64,000 bases of DNA from Cordylochernes scorpioides. Taxonomy: Eukaryota > Arthropoda > Arachnida > Pseudoscorpiones > Chernetidae. The notes beneath the pieces are model-generated. The model did no database searches, was not told where the DNA came from, and worked only from the letters and a program-made list of their open reading frames with translations. Each line of letters starts with the position of its first letter. The stretch's first letter is position 1. Positions 1 through 11,275 of the stretch are shown here, piece by piece. Made by a program: the position numbers and the translations under genes. The stretch is taken from assembly GCA_030710605.1 (NCBI GenBank), contig CP092882.1, positions 18,038,316 through 18,102,315 on the forward strand, given 5' to 3'.

Positions 1-7
1 GATCCTC

Positions 8-1544
8 CTATACGTAAACTTCTTTCTTGGTCACTGGGGTCCTCAGTGATCTACCTCTAAAGCATCCTGCCTTAGCGATCCTGTCTGCGAACTCATTACC
101 TTCGAAGAGGCTGTGTCTCCTAAACCAAGGGAGCTCCGGAGCCCGCGTCATCATCTCCAGCTCCTGGATTATTTGATGCGCGAGTTGCCCTTTCTCCAGA
201 TTGATGGCGACGAGGGCCGACATACAATCTGAATAGAGGCGGTCCGGGCAGAAGTTCTTCTCGGCACACACTCTGAGGGCTACCCTGATCGCAACCAGCT
301 CGGCTGAAAAGACCAATTCGTCCACTCTGAGTGTTAAAATTTCTTGGAAGATCAGCTCTCCATTAGTGAATATCACTACCCCAGCTCCAGTATTGGTTCC
401 AGACTTACTACCATTAGTGAAAACTTCCGTGCCAATCCCTGTCGGCCCTCCAGGACTCCAATTTCACTTTGGCAACCACTGCTGAGGCTTCCTTGGGTCC
501 CTCTTCGATTCCAGGGCCCCCGCTTTAAGTCCCAGGGCATCTTCCCTGTTCTCCCAGATCTTCTGTCTGTGGTCTCATCCTCTAGTTTCAATCCCAGGGG
601 AATAAGCCCAGCGAGGACCAAAAAGGCCTCACTGCTGGTAGTGCGATATCCTCCTGTGATTCTGAGTGCCGCTGTCCTCTGCACTCTCTCTAGAGTTGTT
701 GCCACCTTCTGATCCCTGTTTCGGCGCCACCAAGCCCCGGAAGCATATAGCAAGATTGGCTCGACACAGGAGAGGCAGAGGTTCCTAAAAATAGTAGCTC
801 AACGGTGTTTGCCAGGATATTCCACAGAATAGGTCCGCAGCAGGAGCCCTGGGGGCAACCCCTAGCACAGTGTCTTTCCAACTTCCGCCCACCAAAACTG
901 AGGCTAATCCGTCTATCCCTCAGGAAGTCACGAACCGAGCTGCACAAATTATCTGGACAACCCATGTCCATCAAATTACTTATCAGCTTGTTCCAGTTCA
1001 TGGAGTTGAACGCGCCATCAATGTCCAGGGCCACGAGAAGAACCCAAGCACCCTTATTCAACCCCATCTCAACCCCCTCTAACACCTCGTTCAGAGCTGT
1101 GATTGTGGATTTGCCTTCCCTAAAACCATGTTGGAAAGAGGAAAGGAACTCATTACTCTCTAGCCAGTGCTTCAGTCGCTGAGCTAGTAGGCTATCCAGG
1201 ACCATACCTAGACACACTAGTAAAGAAAGCGGACGATAATCCTTATGAGAATTATCCTTTATACCAGACTTTTCGAGAAGCACTACTCGGGCAACCTTCC
1301 ATGCCTCAGGAAATGTACCAGTGTCCAGGCACCTATTGAATAACCTGGAAAGAAGCGATGGGTGCATCCTTACCAGGGCTTTCACGACCGTGTTATCGAT
1401 CCCTTCGGGAGCAGGAGATTTCCTTTTCCCGAACTTGAAAGCCGTCAGTTTCACCTCATTCTCAGAAAAGGGCGGATCCACCAAACCACAAGTGGTCAGA
1501 GAGATCTCGTCCTCTGGTTCCTCGTTTTCGAAGTGCCGATCCAA
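8..1544 (-). pseudogene. R1/I-like non-LTR retrotransposon ORF2 relic (RT plus RNase H)
   Basis: Reading the minus strand from 1544 down gives a reverse transcriptase with recognisable blocks: SPAPEGIDNTVVKAL, GFREGKSTITALNEVL, VALDIDGAFNSMNW and ARGCPQGSCCGPILWNIL. The RT then breaks before the expected catalytic (F/Y)ADD box, which is missing. The frame shifts into a thumb-like stretch (753-376, LERVQRTAALRITGGYRT) and then into an RNase H domain (376-8: ELVAIRVALRVC, LYSDCMSALVAI, GNEFADRIAKAG). RT followed by RNase H with this RT style fits the R1/LOA/I group of non-LTR elements; the exact clade is uncertain. It is dead because of the internal deletion around 750 and the frameshifts. Its 3' end runs off the left edge of the window. 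Confidence 0.85.
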
Positions 1545-1551
1545 GTTGTTT

Positions 1552-4057
1552 TTATTTTGTCTTCTGCTTTCGAGCGAGTAGGTCTAGAACACATTCTCTC
1601 TGAATTTTCTCATTGTTGGTGGATGAAACAGCACCAGTGATTATTATGGCCGCTTTTGCTTGAACACTGTCTAGTCTTACTTTAGTGATGAGCTTGAGGG
1701 AGCCCAGACCGGTGTTGCATATTCCATTATCGGCCTTATTAAGGTGGTATATGTTGTTCTGAGAATTCTGGGTTTTGCTCCCCAATTTGTTCCACATAGC
1801 CTTCTCAGAATGTTTAGTTTTCTGATAGCTCTATTTGAGGTGCTAATTAAGTGTTCTGAAAATTCCAATTCCTCATCAATAATAATTAAAATAATTTTGT
1901 TGACATCTTGTCAATACATACACAGTCTGCACTATTAAAAAAAGATAATATGCATTATATACACTATGTACAATGAATATGGCGCCTCTGCCAGCGCTGC
2001 AGAGTTTGGTGGAGAATCGCCAGTGGGTCTCCAGCGACACCACGCATTTTGCGATCTATGATGAATAGATCGCGTACTTCGCCGCTTAGGAGATGGCGAT
2101 GGCGTGGTCCTCGAGACCAACTGGAAAGATCCAAGACTGCAGTATCACACCTAGGTATTATGGATTTCTAATTTTATCAATTATTTGTTTGTTTATGCTT
2201 ATATTGTGGCTATATTTATCCCTTTTTCCCTGTGAGTGGAGAAGAAGCATAGGTTTGGTTTTATTGGGTTTATGGTCATTTGGTGTTCCATTGCCCACTT
2301 CTCCAGTCCTCTCATTGATGTGTTCAGTATTTTTTACGATTTTTCTATGCTGCTACTTGTGTGCCATATGGCTATATCATCTGCATAACAGGCAACCTTT
2401 GTGTCTTCAGTGAGGTAAGGATGGATGTCGTTAATATATAGCAGGAAGAGTAGAGGACTGAGCACAGATCCCTGAGTTACACCAGCCCATGTTCTTCCTT
2501 CCTTGGAAAATTCTCCATTGACCCTAACCTTTAACCTTCTTCCCCTTAAGAAGTCTGCAATCCAGATTAAGGTTTTTCTTCTTACTCCTATATTGTGCAG
2601 CTTTTCACGTAATTTCTCCCTCCACACTCGATCAAAAGCTGAGGTCATATCAAGGAATATAGCCGTGGTCTTCTTTGGCGGTTTTTCCTGGAAAGAATCT
2701 ATTATTGATTGACAGAAGTAGAACAGTTGATCAGTCGTACAGTGCTGGGATCTATAGGCAGTTTGGTATAAGTTTATTTTATTATTGTTAGTGAGCCAGA
2801 CTATGAGCCTAGAGTGGATAATTCGTTCTGTTATTTTACAAAGTATGCTGGTGAGAGCAATTGGCCGATAGTTCTTGTATTCCTTGGCATCTTTGTTTGG
2901 CTTCAGTATTGGCACTATAATTGATATCTTCCAATTCTTTGATAGTTTACCAGTTTGCCATGAAATGTCCAGTATTCGTAGGAGTTGATTATTAGCTTTG
3001 TCTTCAAAGTGTTTAATCATTTGACCAAAGATTAGATTATCTCTTGGTGAACTCTTGGATTTTTTTATTGATGAGTTTAGCTCATTCAGTGTGAAGTCTC
3101 TCGAGAAAATATCTTGTTGATGGAAGTTTCTTGCTTGTTTAACTAACTGGTTTATATTATTTTTAGAGTCCTGTCTTCATTCGTATAGTTGAGTATGGAA
3201 GTGCTTGAAAGATATTCAGCAATTATGTTAGCTATCTGTTTGTTCTCGTTCTCGCTGTTCTATTCATATCGGCTAGATTATTGGAGGATTTGTGTTGGTT
3301 TTGATTGTTCTCTAACACTCTAATCATATTCCAGTGTTGGCTGTCCTTTCTTGGATCCATTTTTTCGCAGAATTCTGCCATTTTTCTTGTTTGCATATTC
3401 AAATTTCTTGTTCTATTTTGTGACTAATTTCAATGAGTTCCTTTCTTTTTTTTTCTGTTTTATTTGTTTTAAAAAGTTCATTGATATTGTCTCTCTCTCT
3501 GAAATCTTTGCCTCGATGTTGTGGTCCTTCCAGTAAGGTATCCACAGGTCTTTACGTCTACCTCTAGGTATCGATGCTTTTGCAGCTTTTGAAATGTTCG
3601 AAGAGAATTTTTCCAAGTTTTTGTCAAGCGTTCTGTAATTCAATTTTTCGTTGCACAGTTCTTCAAGCTTTTCTGTGAATTTTTACAAGTCGGCTTTCCT
3701 AAAGTTCCATGTTCTTTTATTCTAATGGACATTCTCAATTTTGAAGTTTAGGGTTGTTAAAATTGGTCTGTGGTCGCTGATTGCACCTCTCAGGATTTTC
3801 CATTGTGTTGTGGGTGCGATGTTGTAATTTATCGCTGTGATGTCTATTGCGGATTCTGTGCCTGTGGACTTAGATAGATAGCTGTTCTCTCCGTTATTTA
3901 ACGGTGAAAGGTCGAGGTCGGTTAGCATGTCCTCAACCTGCTGACTTTTGTTATCCTGGACAGGTGATCCCCAAATTGAACTTTTGGCGTTAAATTCGCC
4001 GAGTATGATTGTGATATCCGAAGACGCTTCACTTAATGCCTCTATTGTGTGTACCCA
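1552..4057 (-). pseudogene. Jockey-like non-LTR retrotransposon ORF2 relic (endonuclease-RT)
   Basis: On the minus strand, 4057-3722 encodes the end of an AP-like endonuclease: DITIILGEFNAKSSIWGSP, SAIDITAI and SDHRPI. A linker at 3643-3413 leads to a reverse transcriptase at 3020-2334 with YRPIALTSILCKITERII, AIFLDMTSAFDRVW, GVTQGSVLSPLLFLLYINDI and the catalytic CYADDIAIW. The reading continues in broken frames to about 2125, then resumes at 1868-1552 as thumb/connection sequence (LIRPIMEYATPVW, KAAIIITGAVSSTNNEKIQRE). About 190 bases at 1935-2125 look unrelated and may be a small insertion. The block style matches jockey-superfamily elements. Several frameshifts and stops make it non-functional. 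Its upstream end is cut at about 4057 by the transposase relic. Confidence 0.85.
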
Positions 4058-4792
4058 TACAAAATTCAAAGATTTCACGAGCTGAAAGTTGGCGATTTTG
4101 AGATGCTTCAAGAATTCGCTGCATGGGTTTTCCGGCAAATTGATATTGATGAAAACTGGCTGTCGAATGTTCTGTGGACAGATGATGCTCACTTTTCTCT
4201 AAACGGAGAATTTAACATTCAAAACAGCCGCATTTGGGCAACAGAAAACCCTAGGATTTTTACAGAAATGCCACTTTACCAGCCTAGAGTTACAGTTTTG
4301 TGTGGGTTCACTTCTTTTATTATTGGGCCATTTTTCTTCGATAAATCAATGGAAGAACTTTTAAAACCGTTTTTGTAACTGGTGAACGTTATGTTCAACT
4401 TTTGAGAGAAAAGGGTATTCCCATATTGCAGGGCAAAAGCACTAAGCGAAATAACATTCATGAAAAATGGAGGACCTCCTCATATCTCCCTAGGTGCCAA
4501 ACAATTGCTGAAAGATACGTTCGGTGAAAATCGTGTGATAAGTCGCCACTTTATATCCCAGTGGCCTCCAAGATCACCAGACTTGACGCCTTGCGATTTT
4601 TGTTTATGGGGGTACATTAAATCGAGTGTTTATCGATGCTGGCCTACCACATTGGCCATGTTGAAGGCTTCTATCAGATGGCACGTTTTATCAATTTCAA
4701 CATATATGTTATTTAATGCTGTCCATTCTGTCATTTATCGTCTGCAGGCGGTGATTGAGAATGAAGAGTGCCACATTGAGCAAGGATTGTGA
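4058..4792 (+). pseudogene. Tc1/mariner-superfamily transposase relic (C-terminal half)
   Basis: The plus strand encodes the catalytic half of a DDE transposase in two frames. 4058-4378 carries KIQRFHELKVGDFEMLQEFA and VLWTDDAHFSLNGEF, the block around the first catalytic Asp. After a stop, 4436-4792 carries a GGPPHISLGAKQLL block and PPRSPDLTPCDFCLWGYIKS, the third Asp block. The second block normally reads as an Asp before Gly-Ala-Pro-Pro-His; here it is KNGGPPHI, so the second catalytic Asp is lost. About 34 residues separate blocks two and three, as in mariner DD34D enzymes. The N-terminal DNA-binding half is missing, because the sequence joins the jockey relic directly at about 4057. Confidence 0.85.
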
Positions 4793-5904
4793 CCTAATAC
4801 AAGAGAGAAGGCAGTTATCTCATGTGATATATAAGCTGCCATGTATTATATTATCTACCAATATTTTGCAGCTCTTTGTGTTGGGATATGGGGATAATAA
4901 ATGCTGTCCTAACATCTTGACTCTCTTTTTTTTTGTGAACAGTAATATTTTGTTTGTGATTTGCTCACATATTATGTCGTGCAAACCAGAGGGTTATAAC
5001 TTCTCGAATAACACTGGTACACACAATTTTTCCCCTTATGTTTAGTTTTTCGCTTTTCGCTCATTAGAAGAAATAGCATAAGGAATATTTTCTGTACACC
5101 AATAACTTTAGAAATTTTGTGAAAAAAAAAATAATACAAAATGATTTTACTACCACGTTTTTCAACGCAAAAGGTCGATTTAAAAATTATTTTTATTTGA
5201 GGGGACACATTTTAAAAAATTGTGTACAGTATAATAAACAATGATAACATTTGACAAGCCCATAGGATATTTGGAATAAAGTACGACAAATATATTTTGT
5301 CACTCCCCTCTATATTTCATTTGTTGGATCATGACAAATATCCAGTTAAATAGTCAAGGGTCGCCAATCAGCCAAGAAACTACACATTTCTTATAGCTAG
5401 AAATCCCATTAATAGTGCCATCATAATTTTTGGTACTATATTAACATTTCAAAAATTCGTGTATTGATATCAGCAGTGTTTTTAAACATTCAATCTATTT
5501 CACAAAACCCCATATTAAATATAAATATTTTTGCTACATGTTTTAATTTGCATTTACCTATTTTACATATCTCTGATTGTATTTGAAAATCGTTAACCAA
5601 TTCTTCATACTTTTGGCGAAGTGGTGTTTTATTAATTTGTTATTTGATATTATTAGGGGTCTTTCCTGGTATTCAAAAAGGAAAAATACGTGTCGATCAG
5701 TTATATTTTTCAATTTATCAAACAATTTGGTCTCTGAATCTCTGATTCTGGTAGAACGCCATCTGGCGAATAAAATTGTAACTAAAATCAATTTCGAATT
5801 TTTCAGTATTTGCCATAAAAAATCCCATTGCATCCTGAACACAATGGTGTTTACCGCATTGCTCTAGCGCAAATATTCGCGGAGTTATTAATTTTTAAAG
5901 TTGT
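4793..5904. other. Non-coding remainder of the mariner-like element
   Basis: AT-rich sequence between the transposase relic and the terminal inverted repeat-like end near 5930. No convincing gene was seen; the short open frames here have no recognisable motif. Confidence 0.4.
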
Positions 5905-5931
5905 GCGGGACTTTTGGATCACCCTGTATAT
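5905..5931. repeat. Right terminal inverted repeat-like end of the mariner-like element
   Basis: The motif GGACTTTTGGATCACCCTGT followed by TATA resembles terminal repeats of mariner-like elements and lies at the exact point where homology with the second A unit (47494 onward) begins. The matching left end has been lost. Confidence 0.5.
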
Positions 5932-6040
5932 ATTTATAGATACAAGTAAGACTAAAGAAACAAAGTACCAGTGTAAGTTTTATATAAAGTTTGAATAAAT
6001 ACATTAGTTTTGAAAATAGAGCAATCCATAAATAAATCTT

Positions 6041-6360
6041 TAATTAAAAAGGCATATATTGGATAAAAATATCATTTATTTTACAAATATTTCAGTTAGC
6101 TGAACGCCAACCTTTATCAAGGTGTTATAACATATTTAATATGTCAACAACAAACTCAGCGCCACATAACGTCAATAGAATTAAGTTTTAAAATATTTTG
6201 TTATATTCAATGGGGAGAAACGTTGTTGACGTTATATGGCGCTGAGTTTGTTGTTGACACATTAAATATGTTATAATACCTTGATAAAGGTTGGCGTTCA
6301 GCCAACTGAAATATTGGTAAAATAAATGATATTTTGATCCAATATATGCCTTTTTAATTA
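6041..6360. repeat. Long palindrome with a degenerate hammerhead-like motif in each arm
   Basis: Arms 6041-6175 and 6226-6360 are inverted copies of each other, separated by about 50 bases. Each arm contains a motif that reads TTGATAA, then a TTGGC/GCCAA hairpin, then GAAATATT, at 6279-6317 on the plus strand and 6083-6122 on the minus strand. This is the order of a type I hammerhead core with two core positions changed. The same palindrome is at 47601-47922. Confidence 0.8.
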
Positions 6361-6569
6361 AAAATAAATTAGTGTAGCACATTTTTAAATTCATATAATC
6401 GTTTATTTACATATATTACCTTGTACTCTATATATTTTGTTAAATATGTTTTATTGATCTACTTGTGAAAACTACTCCGGATTGAAATATCTTTTTGATT
6501 TCAAGGAATACCACCAGAGGGAGACGCTTGCTTGCTCCAAGAAATATGAAACCAGTAAAGCGCGGTTTT

Positions 6570-6680
6570 TATTTTTCAAATAAAAAACTACTCCTACTAT
6601 CCTTAACCGCTATGTAAAATATTGGAAGGGCATGGCTCTTCAGTGTTAAACCCTCCCAGCGGTTTCGCCAGTTTAATCTA
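6570..6680. repeat. Single degenerate copy of the satellite/foldback core
   Basis: Contains one version of the core seen in the 127-bp satellite: a tract like CTACTATCCTTAACCGC, a GGCTCTTCAGTG hairpin and CCCTCCCAGCGGTTTCGCC. It is the unexpanded form of the sequence that forms the long array in unit B. The second A unit has the same at about 48140-48225. Confidence 0.7.
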
Positions 6681-6788
6681 CCATACCTCTTTTTAGACTC
6701 TACTATTGTATTGGATGATTCTGCTTATTTATATTGAGAACTGAAGGGTTGAATCTTAGTGTTATGGTATTTAATTGAACTCTATGGA

Positions 6789-6914
6789 CATATATTGAGA
6801 GCGGTACATATTGAGGCGGTACATATACTAAGATTGGAACGATACAGAGAAGATTAGCATGGCCCCTGCGCAAGGATGACACGCAAAATCGTGAAGCGTT
6901 CCATATATTGAGAG
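6789..6914 (+). pseudogene. U6 snRNA retropseudogene with 13-bp target duplication
   Basis: 6821-6906 closely matches eukaryotic U6 snRNA, including ACATATACTA, GATACAGAGAAGATTAGCAT (with the ACAGAGA box), GGCCCCTGCGCAAGGATGAC and GTGAAGCGTTCCATAT. The first ~18 nucleotides of U6 (the 5' stem-loop) are missing and replaced by a short partial repeat (CGGTACATAT twice). No U6-type T-run terminator follows. The insert 6802-6901 is flanked by CATATATTGAGAG at 6789-6801 and 6902-6914. The paralogous unit at about 48350 has the single uninterrupted target. It is therefore a 5'-truncated retrocopy, probably made by non-LTR machinery, and not a working gene. Confidence 0.95.
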
Positions 6915-7194
6915 GACAGTAGAATTACATGTAAATATTTGCATAGAGTAATGCGCTTCCTCCAATAATGTAAATTTTGCATTAATTGAACACAAGGCAA
7001 TGAGGCAGCTTTTATTTTCAAGAAAGGAAGCCATTAAAGCCTGAAATTTTCTTTACAAATAAAACACACTTTCTGTTTCATAAGCAGTAAAGGGCAAAAG
7101 GAGATTTAAAAAAAAAAAATCCATTTTATGAATACCTTTGTACCCTCTCACAGTGAGGATATTGTGAGTTTTGGAATTTCTATTCTATATTTAT

Positions 7195-7389
7195 GGACAA
7201 AAATTAAGGAAGTTGTATCTTTTAGTATGTATATCGGTATTCAGACAATAACTCTGAAAGATATTACAGTGACCTTTATTGGAAACACATAAGATAACCC
7301 GTGTAAACAAAATTGCCTCTGTATCCTTAAAAAAAAAAAAAAAGACGACCAGCGACATTAAAGACTTTCCACTTCCTTAAATTTTGTCC
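7195..7389. repeat. Tc1-like MITE
   Basis: Terminal inverted repeats GGACAAAAATTAAGGAAG and CTTCCTTAAATTTTGTCC enclose about 160 bp of non-coding sequence with an A-run before GACGACCAGCG. Further copies of varying decay are at about 19893-20068, 24600-24790, 47380-47483, 48640-48832, 56263-56407 and 57833-58018. No transposase is present. Confidence 0.75.
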
Positions 7390-8033
7390 GTGAGTGTATA
7401 TTTGTTCTAGATATTTTTAATTAGAAGTGTGCGAGCATATTGTATTTTATCTCTGTTTACATTTCTAACCATCTTCCTTTCTTTACCTGGTATCAACACC
7501 AATGAAATTATTTCATTTTTTGAAACCGGATTCACAATTCTTTGGTGTTGAAATCCTTTTATTTTTTTGACCAGGTTCACTGTTCTTCGCATTTCTTCAG
7601 TTGAATATTCAATTCATCTTTATTCCCTATTACTACTGCTATTAGTAAAATAAATATTTGTTAAGACAATATATCAGCTTCCACGAAGACAGCAAAGCCC
7701 TTCGTCCAGTATATGATGATTAAAAATGAACAAACATGTTGAATTTGGGAAAATTGGTATTTAGACGTTTATAAAAGGAATATTTTAATAAAAATATGAA
7801 TTAGTATATTATAAAAATGTTTCATATATAAATAATAGAGCTTCAAAATATCATTTTGATTCATCTAATAATTTTTTCGTTATTTTCAATTAAAATCTTA
7901 TGATTCAATTTTCATTTTGCATGTTAATATTTATTCAATATATTTATTTATATTTTAAAAATATCGTTAAAAAAACTTTATAAATTATCATTTAATAGAA
8001 ATATATAAAATTATTAGTGCCTCCTTAAGAGAT

Positions 8034-8390
8034 CTCGTTTCCAACGGTCCAACAATGGGCCAGTCAGTTGGGAAGTGAGGTAGAAGGCGGGTCTGCTTTG
8101 AGACTCTGTCCGTTTGTTTCCTCAGATATCCATCCCCTCCCCTGGCTCTTTGAGACGGAGTCCATAGCATCGGCAGACCAGTTCCTGGCAGGGCTTGGAT
8201 CATTAGCTCGGCCGAGTTATCTCGAGCGAGTTGGATGCTCTGGTTGTGCCAGAAGAGTGGAATAGGGCTTCTACGGGAGGCGAAGCGCCACTATAAACAA
8301 AGGCTAACGCGCTGAGCAGGTACCTCCTGGGTGGCGTGGAAACCCTTTGCGAAATATTCTTGACCTGGTCTAATGATGCATGGACTTAAA
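8034..8390. repeat. GC-rich 350-bp module, copy 1 of 4
   Basis: A GC-richer island in AT-rich DNA, present four times (also 27408-27765, 49477-49833, 58667-59020). It can form a 9-bp stem between GACTCTGTC and GACGGAGTC about 45 bases apart, and contains the self-complementary CTCGGCCGAG. The minus-strand 71-residue reading frame over it differs between copies mainly by amino-acid changes, which argues against a protein. Its identity is unknown. An A-rich tail (8387-8410) follows it in the A copies. Confidence 0.7.
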
Positions 8391-8879
8391 AAAAAAAGAA
8401 AAAAAAACACACACACACATTTCATCAAACATTTCAATAAAAATTATCACCTCACTACCAAAATTTTTAAATAGGCCTCAACGTTCTTTTGGCCTTTTGT
8501 TGTCGTGTGTTTTGTTTTATGCAGTGAGCTCTCTTTAACGGACATATAACTCTAAATTCAATTAACTTATCTACGAGTAAAATTAATTTAGAAAAAAATT
8601 GGCTTCATTTTACATACACTAGGTGTTTTGTAAACTTCGCTGGTTTCAGTAATTCACTTTTAAAACTAAAACCTGAGGTATAGTTGGCGCGCGGGGGTTC
8701 CCTTTGAACGTAGCAGAACCCCAGGATCTATATCCGCCCTTTGAGCACTGGTCTTACACACCAACTTAATCACAATATATATACAGTCAAATAACACCCC
8801 TGACCAGATAGTCTTGGTCAAATTTATACAAAATACACACACAGAGCTTATAAAAATAATAAAACTCTATTATTTCTCC

Positions 8880-10300
8880 CCAGATTGAAGGACTACATAA
8901 CGTTCTAGAGAGGCCACCAGAAGCAGCATCAAGTTCACCTGAGGTCTTCGAAGCACTCCAACCAAAGTCCGCAACAAAACAACCCGCACCAGGCCGTCCC
9001 TCCCAGGATGTGTCTCTACCACTCGGCCCATTAACCATGTTGCAGGGGGCCTCCTATCTTCTTCTTTTTTTTTTCAATACTAACGTATTAATGCCGACAT
9101 TGGAAGAGATGGTCTAGCATTTATTGCGCTGTTGTAAGTTATTAAAATTGTTCTTTGACCATCTTCTCCACAGATGTTGCAAGACCTTCTGGACTAGCTG
9201 TCATCTCGACAGGAGATGACTTACCAATAATAGGTCATTTTCTGGGACATGAGAGGATGGTTTAGTCAGCAATAAATAGTCAGGAGTTAATACCTTTTGA
9301 TCATTAGTATCAATACTCATCGGGTACAAAGGTATCAATTTCAAACAATATTCAATTTGTACCAGAACGGTCAGAAGCTCTTCATATGTCAACAAAAACG
9401 CTCCCGATAATTTGCCTCATATGATGCCTTGACCCCAGCTTCCCAAATACTACCAAAATGGGGGGCTCCTGGAGGGCTGAACTTCTATTCAGTTAGTTCA
9501 TTAGCTAACACGGCAGCTATATATTTTAATTGTTGTTGATCCAGATAGAAATATAGAAGCAAGGAAGGAAAGCATTTCCCGTTTGGTAGTCACCGATGTC
9601 AACGACTGAACATCGTTTATAAAAACACTTCTCACTTTGGATCCATCCTAAACCCAATGTCTTTATAACCTTGGATCGTTCAAATGTGATCTTTTGCACG
9701 CAATATTCCTCCGCGAAGTTGTCCAAACTCGTCGGCTCATTTGACGACCACTTCCTTAAGATAAATCCTCCACATCTTAGCAACTCGATGAGTTCATCAC
9801 GTAAGGCCACTGCATCTCATAGATCATCACCACCGGTAATAATGCCATCTACATAAGTATTCTGCTCGAGATGCCCAAGGATGCCTATCCCCTTCATCCT
9901 CTACCAATTTTGATAGAGTCTCATTGCTAAAAAGGAGCTGGAGCAGTGTCATAGGTTGCAGTATTAAATCGATAAGCTATTAATTTAGCTTCCCACCTTT
10001 TCCTCCATATTATTCTCTGCCTTTCTGCATCGCTAGGACGGACCAAAATTTGTCTATACATTTTCTCTATGTCCGCCATAATAACTAGTCTATGCCTTCA
10101 CCAATTCATTATAACAGAGAATATATGGTTCTGTAGCTCTGGGCCAGTGCACAGTCTATCACTAAATGAAAACCAATTCTTTGTTTTTGCGAGGCGTGTA
10201 AAATACGACTCTAAACTTCTTTTAATCAGTTGGCCTCCAATGAGGGCATGATGAGGCAGGCAGCCTCTCAGTTTGCCGAAGTTTGCACTTGTGGCTTTGT
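8880..10300 (-). pseudogene. Old BEL/Pao pol relic, copy 1
   Basis: Minus-strand fragments show BEL/Pao polymerase. At 10260-9900 there is RT sequence with SFSDRLCTGPELQNHIFSV, then MADIEKMYRQILVRPSDAER and QRIIWRKRWEAKLIAYRF. At 9810-9660 there is LRDELIELLRCGGFILRKW followed by SKVIKTLGLGW. At about 9045-8960 the C-terminal domain reads GRVVETHPGRDGLVRVVLLR, the block that follows the integrase in this family. Most of RNase H and integrase is missing. Frames are broken throughout, so this is an old internal-deletion relic. 8660-8800 may be an LTR remnant. Confidence 0.85.
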
Positions 10301-10928
10301 CATCGACCTGAGTCTACTAGTTTACGGAGACTGTCAATAGATGGTGCCTAATTTTGGCGCCTATTTGGACGAAAGAGGACTCCTTTGTATAGATATATGA
10401 GCATCGTCGCACTTGGGGCGAAGAAATTCGAAAGGATATCCGCAAAACAAAAGTCTTCATCAAACTTTATCAAAATTAAAATTAATAAAACGACTAAGTT
10501 TGTAGGGCTTCTGCCATACATGCATATAGTAATCATTGAAAATGAAGCAGCATCGCGCATGCGTAGTGGGCGCAAGCACTGATTGACAGATTCCAAGGCT
10601 CAAGATGGAGCTAGGAATTAAATGAAGGATCATTGTCAAATACCCATACTAGACCAAATGACTCGGGGAATGCCCGGGTTTTGCTTGAGTGGATTTATAA
10701 CCTAATATACGTATATTAAATATAAAAACCTGTTTTTAAAACACTAAATAAATTAATTTTTCCCAGAATTTTTCTCAACTCGATTTTATATCAGTTGTAT
10801 CTTGTCCTATGTATATTTCACTTTACTCGGATTGTATTTATTTTATATAAGTAGTATTTAGGCTTTGTGAAAAATAATACAAAAGTGAATTTGTACTTAG
10901 ATCAGGTGAATAAATTATGAAAAAAGGC

Positions 10929-11275
10929 ATTTCCTGATCGGGCAACTAAAAGTTGATGGCTTGCGCCATCTACCGGAATAAATATCAAATAATCGTTCAT
11001 TTTTAATTATTATTGAATTGGCCAAATACCGTTTCTTTATTAATCAAGAAAAGCTAACCAAATAAAAAATAAACACGTTTGGTCGTTGAGGTATATCTTG
11101 CACCACGCTGACGAGGGCCAAAAGCTCGAAACGCTTATGTGGTTAGCTTTTCTTGATTAATAAAGAAACGGTATTTGGCCAATTCTGGAATAATTAAAAA
11201 TCAATGATTAGTTGATATTTATTCCGATAGATGGCGCAAGCCAACAGCAACTTTTAGTTGTACGAACAGGAAAAG
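10929..11275. repeat. Foldback element with hammerhead-type loop, copy 1
   Basis: Arms 10929-11060 and 11143-11275 are inverted copies that share CAACTAAAAGTTG, GATGGCGCAAGCC and AAGAAAAGCTAACC. The loop of about 80 bases holds a hammerhead core on the plus strand. The right arm begins inside stem I of that core. The same element is at 52972-53289. Confidence 0.85.
11102..11143 (+). ncRNA. Type I hammerhead ribozyme motif, stem III weakened
   Basis: Order and pairing match a type I hammerhead. Stem I is ACCACG (11102-11107) with TGTGGT (11138-11143). The core CTGACGA is at 11108-11114. Stem II is GGGC-CAAAA-GCTC at 11115-11127, then GAA and ACGCTTA. In the paralogue this last tract is ACGCGTA, giving a two-pair stem III; the G to T change here breaks one of the two pairs. 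The motif is otherwise complete, so activity is probably reduced or lost in this copy. No cleavage data are available. Confidence 0.7.

Noticed and set aside
6821-6906. Functional U6 snRNA gene
   Set aside because: 5' stem-loop missing, no T-run terminator, flanked by a target duplication.
7988-8203. 71-residue minus frame conserved in three GC-rich modules
   Set aside because: Differences among copies mostly change amino acids and the ends differ, so there is no sign of protein constraint.
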